This document shows, piece by piece, positions 1 to 5,129 of a stretch of DNA of 7,001 nt; position 1 is the stretch's first letter, and every line of letters begins with the position of its first letter. The notes under the pieces are model-generated. The model ran no database searches. It saw nothing but the letters and a program-made list of their open reading frames with translations, and was not told the DNA's origin. Source of the stretch: Flavobacteriaceae bacterium. GTDB lineage: Bacteria > Bacteroidota > Bacteroidia > Flavobacteriales > Flavobacteriaceae. The stretch lies in contig JAUVCP010000109.1 of NCBI GenBank assembly GCA_030590765.1, forward strand, positions 1 through 7,001, read 5' to 3'. A program made the translations under genes and the position numbers.

Positions 1-407
1 ATTTTTTGGCTTGAATTTTCTTTATTCAACAGTTCAAATTTTGTACATTCAATGCCATTTACTATTTCTTTCCCAACCTCTTTTAAAAGCCCCATAGCTT
101 TGTGATGTTCATACGATTGTAAAGGATCGCTTCCCATGCTCATCGGACTTCCGGCTGAACTTTTTATCGCCATTTTTTGCTGTGGCATCAGAATAATTAA
201 TTCTTTTGAGCCTTTTTGTACTATTACAATACCTTCCTGACCGTTTTCATTAAATTCATAACGATAACCATCATCAGCCGAATAAACGATAAAATCTCGT
301 TGTTTGTCCATGGTATTAAATACCATTTTTGCTTTAAATTGACTGTACCCATTCATGCTTACCAACAGAAACATGATTACTAATGGTTTAAAATAATTTG
401 CTTTCAT
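1..407 (-). CDS. Secreted DUF4412-like protein, partial (C-terminus outside window)
   Basis: The minus strand is open from an ATG at 407-405 to the window edge, giving 135 codons without a stop. The protein begins with a typical Sec signal peptide (basic MKANYFK, then a hydrophobic stretch, likely cut after GYS near residue 22). The mature part reads as a beta-rich periplasmic or outer-membrane-associated domain, with short stretches such as YRYEFNENGQEGIVIV, ELIILMPQQKMAIK and GKEIVNGIECTKFEL. This pattern of paired strands with a 'NGIECTK' turn recalls the DUF4412 family, whose biochemical role is unknown; that assignment is from memory and moderate. The gene follows the OmpA-family gene on the same strand after 114 nt that contain inverted repeats, so co-transcription is possible but not shown. 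No Shine-Dalgarno sequence is seen; the start is preceded by an A-rich stretch. Confidence 0.75.
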   Translation of the reverse strand, partial: MKANYFKPLVIMFLLVSMNGYSQFKAKMVFNTMDKQRDFIVYSADDGYRYEFNENGQEGIVIVQKGSKELIILMPQQKMAIKSSAGSPMSMGSDPLQSYEHHKAMGLLKEVGKEIVNGIECTKFELLNKENSSQK

Positions 408-469
408 AATTTCTTTTATTTATTAATAAAAATGACTGTTAATTGATTTTACATTTTTACAAATTTGCT

Positions 470-521
470 GAGCATATTTGTTTTGGCGTTCGCCATAGTT
501 CAAACAAGTTTGGCTCTGCTC
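470..521 (-). terminator. Inverted-repeat cluster directly after the ompA-like stop codon
   Basis: Immediately next to the stop codon of the OmpA-family gene lie three nested or tandem inverted repeats: outer arms GAGCA (470-474) and TGCTC (517-521), an inner TGGCG/CGCCA pair (484-488, 491-495) and a CAAAC/GTTTG pair (501-505, 508-512). The position suggests an mRNA 3' end or processing structure. No clear U-tract follows on the minus strand, so a classic intrinsic terminator is uncertain. Confidence 0.35.
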
Positions 522-1766
522 TCACTGTTTTACAAATTCAACCCTGCGGTTATTGGCTTTCCCTTCCGAAGTGCTATTATTATTAATCGGTTTGCTTTCG
601 CCAAAACCTTTAAAACTTAACCGGTTGGCAGAAATGCCCATTTTAGCAAGCAAATTCATAACCGATTTTGCCCTGTTTTCTGAAAGGGTTTGATTTAGGG
701 CTTTATCTCCATCGCTATCCGTATGACCTTCGATACTAAATTTAAGATCAGGGTTGTCATTCAGTATTTTATAAATAGAATTAATAACACCCATCGATTC
801 GGGTTTGATGGTGGCTTTATTTACATCGAATCGGATTCCGTGGGTTACAATTTTTCGATCCTGAAGGAAACGATCGTAGTATTTTACACCTCCTTCGGCT
901 ATCCTTACATTTTTGACATAATAATGACCTTCCTGTAAGGTTCCGAAAATATATGTATATAAAGTAAGTCCTTTGGGATCAAAATCAATACGGGGAACAT
1001 TTATTAAGCGTGTTTCATCATGATAAGCCTTTAGTTTACCCTGGGTATATGAAATCGCAATATGAACCCAACGCTTTTCGGGAAGTGATTGATCGGGAAT
1101 TTTGCTCCAACTATTAGTCCATCCCATCTGATTATGTTGAATTTTTATTTGTGTATAACCTGATGGGCTACCTGATTTTTGGTTTTTTCTATCATAAAGG
1201 TTAACTTCAAAGGTGCCAACTCCACAATATAGATCTAACTCAATTGTAAATATATCCGGGAGATAATCTTTTTTGGGATCTTTTAAATATGGAATAATTC
1301 CAGGATTTCCAGCCCTAAACATAATGACATTTTCACCACCTAACTGAGCTATTTCAACATTCCCTTGTGTCAAATCCCAACGTGAAGGAAACTCTCCGTT
1401 CTCCTCTCCAAGAAGGTTATCTTCAAAGATTATTTTATCACCCGGCACAAAATCATATTTTGCCCAGTTAAGAAAAGGTTGATTTGTTGCATTTACATTC
1501 TTAACAGCATTAGGTTCATTTTTATTATTAACGGGTTTAGACTCAGAATTTGGGGCTTTCTTTTTGCCGTCTATAGAATCTTCTGCTTTATCAAACGCGT
1601 CATCAATTGTTTTATCGATACGCTTATTAGTTCGTTGATCTACTTTTTTTTCAATTTTATCTTCTACTTTTTTTTGTAATTTTTTTAAAATTTGTGCATT
1701 CACATTTTGTGAAACACTTAGAAGAAAAATTACTGTAAATGTAATTTTAAATAAAAGTTTCATCAC
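522..1766 (-). CDS. OmpA-family outer-membrane/peptidoglycan-associated protein with LamG-like domain
   Basis: This 414-residue protein probably ties the outer membrane or cell surface to peptidoglycan. Residues 1-24 form a signal peptide (hydrophobic core FTVIFLLSV, cleavage near NVNA|Q). Residues about 26-72 are highly charged and heptad-like (LKKLQKKVEDKIEKKVDQRT), suggesting a coiled coil, followed by an Asn/Pro/Lys linker. Residues about 110-300 are beta-rich (IIFEDNLLGEENGEFPSRWD...), resembling the concanavalin/LamG-like domain found in many flavobacterial OmpA proteins. Residues about 307-414 are an OmpA C-terminal domain: IRFDVNKATIKPES, then IEGHTDSDGDKALNQTLSEN and RAKSV, with the Asp and Arg of the meso-diaminopimelate-binding signature present, ending in NNRRVEF. 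The start codon is one of two adjacent ATGs (MMK); either could be used. No transmembrane barrel is visible. The upstream gap holds promoter copy A and a CRP-like site. Confidence 0.9.
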   Translation of the reverse strand: MMKLLFKITFTVIFLLSVSQNVNAQILKKLQKKVEDKIEKKVDQRTNKRIDKTIDDAFDKAEDSIDGKKKAPNSESKPVNNKNEPNAVKNVNATNQPFLNWAKYDFVPGDKIIFEDNLLGEENGEFPSRWDLTQGNVEIAQLGGENVIMFRAGNPGIIPYLKDPKKDYLPDIFTIELDLYCGVGTFEVNLYDRKNQKSGSPSGYTQIKIQHNQMGWTNSWSKIPDQSLPEKRWVHIAISYTQGKLKAYHDETRLINVPRIDFDPKGLTLYTYIFGTLQEGHYYVKNVRIAEGGVKYYDRFLQDRKIVTHGIRFDVNKATIKPESMGVINSIYKILNDNPDLKFSIEGHTDSDGDKALNQTLSENRAKSVMNLLAKMGISANRLSFKGFGESKPINNNSTSEGKANNRRVEFVKQ

Positions 1767-1799
1767 TGGTAGGTTTTAAGTGAATTCTTTATAACATTA

Positions 1800-1830
1800 G
1801 ATATATAAAGATCGGTTTGATTAGAACAAA
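1800..1830 (-). promoter_or_regulatory. Weak candidate promoter just upstream of the ompA-like gene
   Basis: Reading the minus strand, TTTG (1830-1827) is followed 19 nt later by TATATATC (1807-1800), an imperfect match to the Bacteroidota TTTG/TAnnTTTG arrangement. It would give a leader of about 30 nt for the OmpA-family gene. The TTTG lies in one arm of a GGTTTG-N7-CAAACC inverted repeat (1814-1832), which could be an operator. The match is weak, and transcription may start instead from the better element at 1975-1990. Confidence 0.25.
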
Positions 1831-1858
1831 CCAATTTTTTTGTTAAATGAAGAGCTTT

Positions 1859-1882
1859 GTTGACTTAAAAAATTAAGCCAAC
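1859..1882 (-). other. Hairpin A closing the leader module (minus-strand RNA)
   Basis: On the minus strand, arms GTTGGCTTAA and TTAAGTCAAC are separated by TTTT. They form a 10-bp stem with a single G-U wobble that pairs only in minus-strand RNA (A-C mismatch on the plus strand). The left arm contains the stop codon of short ORF A. A sister hairpin with the same GTTGGCT/AGTCAAC core lies at 2953-2988. It could be a terminator or attenuator stem, although no long U-run follows. Confidence 0.5.
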
Positions 1883-1932
1883 TTAAAACAGGATAAAATC
1901 AAAACAGTGAAGAATTTAAATAAATATTTCAT
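1873..1932 (-). CDS. Short ORF A in the leader module (19 aa, MKYLFK type)
   Basis: An ATG at 1932-1930 opens a 19-codon frame, MKYLFKFFTVLILSCFKLA, ending in TAA at 1875-1873 inside a hairpin. The peptide looks like an isolated signal peptide: two lysines, a hydrophobic core and an LSC end that resembles a weak lipobox. It is preceded by a well-placed promoter-like element (1975-1990) and by the AAGCCTA stretch typical of starts in this window. A second copy at 2986-3036 shares MKYLFK. The mature OmpA-like protein next door starts similarly (MKLLFKITFTVIFLL). It may be a real small membrane peptide, a leader peptide or the stub of a decayed secreted-protein gene. Translation is unproven. Confidence 0.35.
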   Translation of the reverse strand: MKYLFKFFTVLILSCFKLA

Positions 1933-1974
1933 ATATAGTAGGCTTTAAGGAGGTTAAAGTCTTAACTTTGACTC

Positions 1975-1990
1975 ATAAATATACGAAAAA
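1975..1990 (-). promoter_or_regulatory. Promoter-like block A (TTTTTCGTATATTTAT)
   Basis: The minus strand reads TTTTTCGTATATTTAT, with TATATTTA matching the Bacteroidota -7 consensus TAnnTTTG at all but the last base. The identical 16-mer recurs at 3074-3089 in the same orientation and the same position relative to a downstream short ORF, which supports function. Predicted initiation near 1969-1972 would give a leader of about 37-40 nt to short ORF A and about 200 nt to the OmpA-family gene. No clear -33 TTG is visible at the usual distance, consistent with activator dependence (CRP-like site at 2006-2021). Confidence 0.5.
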
Positions 1991-2005
1991 TCACTATATT
2001 TAAAT

Positions 2006-2021
2006 TGTGATATAGATCACA
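2006..2021. promoter_or_regulatory. CRP/FNR-family operator (TGTGATATAGATCACA)
   Basis: TGTGA (2006-2010) and TCACA (2017-2021) are perfect inverted half-sites around a 6-bp spacer, flanked by AT-rich sequence. Over 22 positions (2003-2024) the site differs from the textbook E. coli CRP consensus at only two. Its centre lies about 41-45 bp upstream of the start predicted from the TATATTTA element, the distance used by class II activators. The regulator in this organism would be a CRP/FNR-family protein with a CRP-like recognition helix; which one cannot be told from the window. Confidence 0.6.
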
Positions 2022-2053
2022 TTTTAAGAAGGGTCACATGGGGAAAATTATAC

Positions 2054-2093
2054 TTGAGCCTCCCTAAAAAAATAAAAATTCAAGGAGACTCAA
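2054..2093 (-). terminator. Terminator-like hairpin after the lipoprotein gene
   Basis: On the minus strand, TTGAGTCTCCTT and AGGGAGGCTCAA form a 12-bp stem with two U-G wobbles around a 16-nt A/T-rich loop. It starts about 55 nt past the lipoprotein stop codon. TATAATTTT follows. The wobbles pair only in minus-strand RNA, which fits termination of the lipoprotein transcript. Confidence 0.6.
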
Positions 2094-2148
2094 CTTTATA
2101 ACAGTTAACCAATAATGAACATTTAGTTATATCCTAAAAAACTCACAA

Positions 2149-2706
2149 TTAGTTTAAAGGATTAGCAACCACCTCAGCCTTGATTGAAACTACAACTGTA
2201 AAACTTACATCATCATCGTCCACAGTTCCCTCAATTTTTGCAGTAAATACATTTTTACTATTTAAAATTTGATTTAACGTATCAAATTGGCCTTCTGCTG
2301 AGTCTAAAATAATCTTTTTCCCAACCGTAACATCAAAATTAGAAATAGACCAGGAAGCAATTCTTGTACCTTGAAAAATGGATAATGTACCTGATTCAAT
2401 TTTTACAGGTTTTGAAATTTTAGTAACAGTACCAGAAGCTTCTTGAATTTTAATTGATTTGATCTTATCTATATACTTATTAAAATTAGAATCACTTTTG
2501 GGATCAATATTAGATTGTTCTGAAAAACTGACTCCAGCAGCCATATTAGCAGATTTAAAATGTACTCCTGTAGCGGGTACCACTACATTCAAATCAGTAC
2601 TCATATTAGATGTAAAGTCAATGTCTGCCAAAGATTCGATATCATCACAACTAGAGAATGATACTCCAATAAATAAAATAATAAGCGTTTTTAAAAATGT
2701 TTTCAT
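2149..2706 (-). CDS. Putative lipoprotein of unknown function
   Basis: I do not recognise a named family. The likely start is the ATG at 2706, giving 185 residues. A longer frame opens at 2796, but its 30 extra residues are non-hydrophobic and would bury the signal peptide. MKTFLKTLIILFIGVSFSSC is a clear lipoprotein signal, with the lipidated cysteine at residue 20. The residues after it, DDIES, are acidic, reminiscent of the export signals that send some Bacteroidota lipoproteins to the cell surface (inference). The rest has no transmembrane segment and alternates short polar and beta-branched stretches (GTVTKISKPVKIESGTLSIF; EGTVDDDDVSFTVVVSI), suggesting a small beta-sandwich. A terminator-like hairpin follows. 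Upstream, on the minus strand, TTG (2825-2823), 21 nt and TAGTATTG (2801-2794) form a plausible promoter. Confidence 0.75.
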   Translation of the reverse strand: MKTFLKTLIILFIGVSFSSCDDIESLADIDFTSNMSTDLNVVVPATGVHFKSANMAAGVSFSEQSNIDPKSDSNFNKYIDKIKSIKIQEASGTVTKISKPVKIESGTLSIFQGTRIASWSISNFDVTVGKKIILDSAEGQFDTLNQILNSKNVFTAKIEGTVDDDDVSFTVVVSIKAEVVANPLN

Positions 2707-2793
2707 AGTAATAAATTTTAAGATTAACATTACAGAATACAGATCAATTTTAAATCTATATTCATTTTTGTTTATAATATGTTTATGCTTTAG

Positions 2794-2825
2794 CAATACT
2801 AATTTATATTACAAAACTACATCAA
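2794..2825 (-). promoter_or_regulatory. Candidate promoter of the lipoprotein gene
   Basis: The minus strand has TTG at 2825-2823, a 21-nt spacer and TAGTATTG at 2801-2794, one base from TAnnTTTG. It would leave a leader of about 80 nt before the ATG at 2706. Confidence 0.4.
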
Positions 2826-2839
2826 TAACGCCATATATT

Positions 2840-2861
2840 AAATGACACAAATGGGTCATTT
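2840..2861. repeat. Short inverted repeat AAATGAC/GTCATTT
   Basis: Perfect 7-bp arms at 2840-2846 and 2855-2861 are separated by 8 nt. The repeat lies just upstream of the candidate lipoprotein promoter on the minus strand, so it could be an operator or an RNA hairpin in a longer transcript from block B. Confidence 0.4.
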
Positions 2862-2891
2862 TTAATGGTAAAAACTTGAGTTTATATTGAT

Positions 2892-2925
2892 AAATTGAGT
2901 CCATTGTCAAATCCACACTCAATTT
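2892..2925. repeat. Inverted repeat AAATTGAGT/ACTCAATTT
   Basis: Perfect 9-bp arms (2892-2900 and 2917-2925) surround a 16-nt loop in the gap before the lipoprotein gene. No U-tract marks it as a terminator. It may be a regulatory stem or a protein-binding site; its role is unknown. Confidence 0.45.
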
Positions 2926-2952
2926 GCATAATAAATATTTTGGTCTGTTTAT

Positions 2953-2988
2953 TAAGTTGACTATATGAAGTAGGGATAAGCCAACTTA
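2953..2988 (-). other. Hairpin B closing the second leader module (minus-strand RNA)
   Basis: On the minus strand, arms TAAGTTGGCT (2988-2979) and AGTCAACTTA (2962-2953) form a 10-bp stem with one G-U wobble around a 16-nt loop. The core GTTGGCT/AGTCAAC is the same as in hairpin A, but the stem is extended on the outer side rather than the loop side. The first three bases of the left arm are the stop codon of short ORF B. Confidence 0.5.
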
Positions 2989-3036
2989 GGTTATTGGAAG
3001 TTTGAAGGCACAAAACAATTTAAACAAATATTTCAT
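2986..3036 (-). CDS. Short ORF B in the leader module (16 aa, MKYLFK type)
   Basis: An ATG at 3036-3034, preceded by AAAACCTAAAAA on the minus strand, opens MKYLFKLFCAFKLPIT, which stops at TAA 2988-2986. The first 20 bases of the frame match short ORF A at 19 of 20 positions. After codon 6 the two copies differ by substitutions and one net indel, so the C-termini are unrelated in frame, which argues for a decayed gene start over a conserved peptide. The initiation region looks fully functional. Translation is unproven. Confidence 0.3.
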   Translation of the reverse strand: MKYLFKLFCAFKLPIT

Positions 3037-3073
3037 TTTTTAGGTTTTGAGGGAACAAACCCTGTTATGACAG

Positions 3074-3089
3074 ATAAATATACGAAAAA
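3074..3089 (-). promoter_or_regulatory. Promoter-like block B (TTTTTCGTATATTTAT)
   Basis: This 16-mer is identical to block A. On the minus strand TATATTTA serves as a -7-like element; a TTTG lies 23 nt upstream of it, at the upper end of the spacing reported for Flavobacterium. Initiation near 3068-3071 would place short ORF B about 35 nt downstream and the lipoprotein gene about 365 nt downstream. Unlike block A, no CRP-like palindrome lies upstream. Confidence 0.45.
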
Positions 3090-3141
3090 ACAATGAGAAT
3101 TGAGGCAAATTTTATTCTTTTTTAGAGTCGTCTTTATTGAG

Positions 3142-3149
3142 TATTTTTG
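3142..3149 (+). promoter_or_regulatory. Promoter -7 element (TATTTTTG) of the mobA operon
   Basis: TATTTTTG is an exact match to the Bacteroidota -7 consensus TAnnTTTG and lies 38 nt before the ATG at 3188, giving a leader of about 33 nt. A good -33 TTG is not present at 17-23 nt upstream, so the promoter may be weak or assisted. It is divergent from block B, about 60 bp away. Confidence 0.5.
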
Positions 3150-3187
3150 CATTTCAAATAATTGGTTAAAGATGAAATTTATTTTAT

Positions 3188-4303
3188 ATGGAGAAACACA
3201 GAAAACATGCTAAACTAATTCGCAGAAATTACGGTAATTATGCAGTTAATGAAATTGCTTTTTTAGGTGCAAATTGCTCGGTGATAAGTGATCTGGTTCA
3301 AAATATTGTCAAAAAAATGCAAAATGAGATTAAAATTGCCTATGTTGATGCCTCTCATAATAAAGAAATAATTGCTCCAAATATTGATAATTTCACTTTT
3401 CATTCGTCTGGAAATTTAGGAACTACTTCAGCAGTTGAAATGAATCGATATAATGACAAGATCTTATTTTCAAAATATGATATGGTTTTTATCAATGGAA
3501 ATCATTATCAGGGAGAGCAGCAGATTTTAATTTTAGATAATGAAAAAGAGGCTTCTGTATTGAAAAGAACAGAACAACTTACCAATATTCAATTTCTGAT
3601 AAAGCTGAATAAAAAATCGAAAGTCTTTGATTTTTTAATCGAAAAGTATCCGGGAATAAAAAATCTAAAGGTTTATTCTATTGATGAGTTAGATCATATT
3701 TCAAAACATATCAAGGCTATCATTCAACAAAAAATTGCCCCGGTGCAAGGTTTGGTTTTAGCAGGAGGGAAAAGTATTCGAATGGGAACTGATAAAGGGC
3801 TGCTTAATTACTTTGGTAAATCTCAACGTGATTACGCTATTGAATTACTGGAAAAACTAAATCTAAAAACATATTTATCTGTAAGAAAAGAGCAAAATAT
3901 CTCTGATAAAGCAACTGTTGAAGATGTTTTTTTGGGATTAGGCCCATTCGGAGCGATCAGTTCTGCATTTCAAAGTGATCCAAATATGGCCTGGATGGTC
4001 CTGGCAACCGATCTTCCTTATGTAGATGAAAAAGTGATCAAATTATTATTGGAGAAAAGAAATCCTGCTAAAATAGCTACAGCAATTAAAGGAAAAAATA
4101 AACAATTCCCTGAGCCACTTATCACCATCTGGGAGCCCAAAGCATATCCCATATTGCTAAATTATTTAGCTCTTGGAATATCTTGTCCACGAAAGGTTTT
4201 GATCAATAATGATGTAGAAATTGTAGAGATTGATGATGATTTTATCATTAATGTAAATACTCCTAAGGAATTTGATGAGGTAAAAAAGAAGTTAAATGAC
4301 TAA
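3188..4303 (+). CDS. mobA: MobA-type molybdenum cofactor guanylyltransferase with degenerate MobB-like N-terminal half
   Basis: The C-terminal half (about 185-371) is a MobA-like nucleotidyltransferase, which in the known family attaches GMP to molybdopterin to form the guanine dinucleotide cofactor. It carries the GTP-binding signature LAGGKSIRMGTDK (191-203), a GLGPFGAI loop, the metal-binding ATDLPY (273-278), PEPL, and NVNTPKEFDEV near the end. The N-terminal half (about 20-180) resembles MobB in layout: IAFLGANCSVISDLV where a P-loop should be, then IAYVDASH and YDMVFINGNH. The Walker A lysine and Thr/Ser are absent, so it is unlikely to bind GTP in the usual way; this homology is an inference. 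The length is about twice that of a single MobA. It is the first gene of an operon: its last 8 nt overlap the next start. A nearby ATG at 3172 is out of frame. Confidence 0.85.
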   Translation: MEKHRKHAKLIRRNYGNYAVNEIAFLGANCSVISDLVQNIVKKMQNEIKIAYVDASHNKEIIAPNIDNFTFHSSGNLGTTSAVEMNRYNDKILFSKYDMVFINGNHYQGEQQILILDNEKEASVLKRTEQLTNIQFLIKLNKKSKVFDFLIEKYPGIKNLKVYSIDELDHISKHIKAIIQQKIAPVQGLVLAGGKSIRMGTDKGLLNYFGKSQRDYAIELLEKLNLKTYLSVRKEQNISDKATVEDVFLGLGPFGAISSAFQSDPNMAWMVLATDLPYVDEKVIKLLLEKRNPAKIATAIKGKNKQFPEPLITIWEPKAYPILLNYLALGISCPRKVLINNDVEIVEIDDDFIINVNTPKEFDEVKKKLND

Positions 4304-5129
4304 AACACTTCATATATTAAATGGTGATAGTACACATACTATTTTTGAGAAATCGTCTTTACCTGGAGATGTTGTAATATGGCGTGAAATGCTATGTGAA
4401 GGGGCTGTTGTAAATGATGTTGGGAGTGATCAATTCTGGAAAGAAAGGTATTCTTATTTTGCAAATGAATTAGGAATTGAAAAGTTAGACTATTTTGATA
4501 AAACGATTAAGGAAATAATTCGATTGGAGGATGTTTCAAATTATAATGAAGTTGTTCTGTGGTTTGAATATGATTTATTTTGTCAGGTAAATTTGATGGC
4601 TCTGTGTTCTTATTTATTAAAATCCTATAGAAAAGATGTTAGGTATTATTTAGTTTGTACGGGAAAAGAAAAGGAAAAATCACAGCTTCAAACCTTAGCT
4701 GATTATTCGGCAAATGAATATCAAAATCTTTATCAAAAAAAAACAAAACTTTCACGAAATGATCTTTTATTTGCTCAAAATGTATGGGAAATTTATGTGT
4801 CAAATGATATAGATACTTTAAAAGATTTTAACTTTAACCAAAACAAAAAGTTTATTTATTTACAAGATGCAATCAATCAACATATTCAAAGATTTCGTGC
4901 TGAAATTGGTTTGAATCAAATTGACAAAACAATTCTTTCATTTATTGATTCAGGTATTCATGATAAAAAAGAACTGATAAAAACACTTTTATATTGGCAA
5001 AAGGAGGAAACAGTTTATGGTTTTGGGGATTTACAATACGAGATTTATTTAAAAAAATTAAGTGATTTTATTGATATTGAAGATGGAAGAATGAATTTGA
5101 ATCAAAAAGGAAAGGAGATTATAAAATGA
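4296..5129 (+). CDS. DUF1835 domain-containing protein
   Basis: This 277-residue cytoplasmic protein has no signal peptide or membrane segment. The N-terminus HILNGDST (6-13), followed by SLPGDVVIWREMLCEG, is the hallmark of DUF1835. A conserved-looking centre, VVLWFEYDLFCQVNLM, follows, and the C-terminal part (about 200-277, with WQKEETVYGFGDLQYEIYLK) resembles the helical DUF3658-like module usually paired with it. No enzymatic activity is established for the family as far as I know. The gene starts within the last 8 nt of mobA and its stop overlaps the moeB start in an ATGA, so the three products are translationally coupled. This suggests a role tied to cofactor or sulfur-transfer chemistry, though the link is only contextual. 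Confidence 0.85.
   Translation: MTKTLHILNGDSTHTIFEKSSLPGDVVIWREMLCEGAVVNDVGSDQFWKERYSYFANELGIEKLDYFDKTIKEIIRLEDVSNYNEVVLWFEYDLFCQVNLMALCSYLLKSYRKDVRYYLVCTGKEKEKSQLQTLADYSANEYQNLYQKKTKLSRNDLLFAQNVWEIYVSNDIDTLKDFNFNQNKKFIYLQDAINQHIQRFRAEIGLNQIDKTILSFIDSGIHDKKELIKTLLYWQKEETVYGFGDLQYEIYLKKLSDFIDIEDGRMNLNQKGKEIIK

Noticed and set aside
470..521. tRNA-like fold
   Set aside because: Too short, no acceptor/CCA end and no T-loop motif; only three short stems.
723..938. Plus-strand open frame of 71 codons
   Set aside because: It lies fully inside the OmpA-domain coding region on the other strand and has no recognisable motif or start context.
1479..1679. Plus-strand open frame rich in Phe and Ile
   Set aside because: It is the antisense of the Lys-rich coiled coil of the OmpA-family protein; AAA/AAG codons read backwards give Phe/Leu, so the apparent membrane protein is an artefact.
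1814..1841. Plus-strand intrinsic terminator (GGTTTG-N7-CAAACC then a T-run)
   Set aside because: It has terminator shape on the plus strand, but no plus-strand gene lies upstream; the stem is only 6 bp and more likely part of the minus-strand promoter region.
2707..2796. 30-codon N-terminal extension of the lipoprotein
   Set aside because: It would place a polar stretch ahead of a perfect lipoprotein signal peptide, and it overlaps the candidate promoter.
2459..2845. Plus-strand open frame of 128 codons overlapping the lipoprotein gene
   Set aside because: The opposite strand encodes a clear lipoprotein signal and has a terminator after it; this frame has no signal, motif or promoter.
1767..3187. 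CRISPR array or insertion sequence explaining the repeated blocks
   Set aside because: There are only two copies more than 1 kb apart with unequal blocks, no transposase, no terminal repeats and no target duplication.
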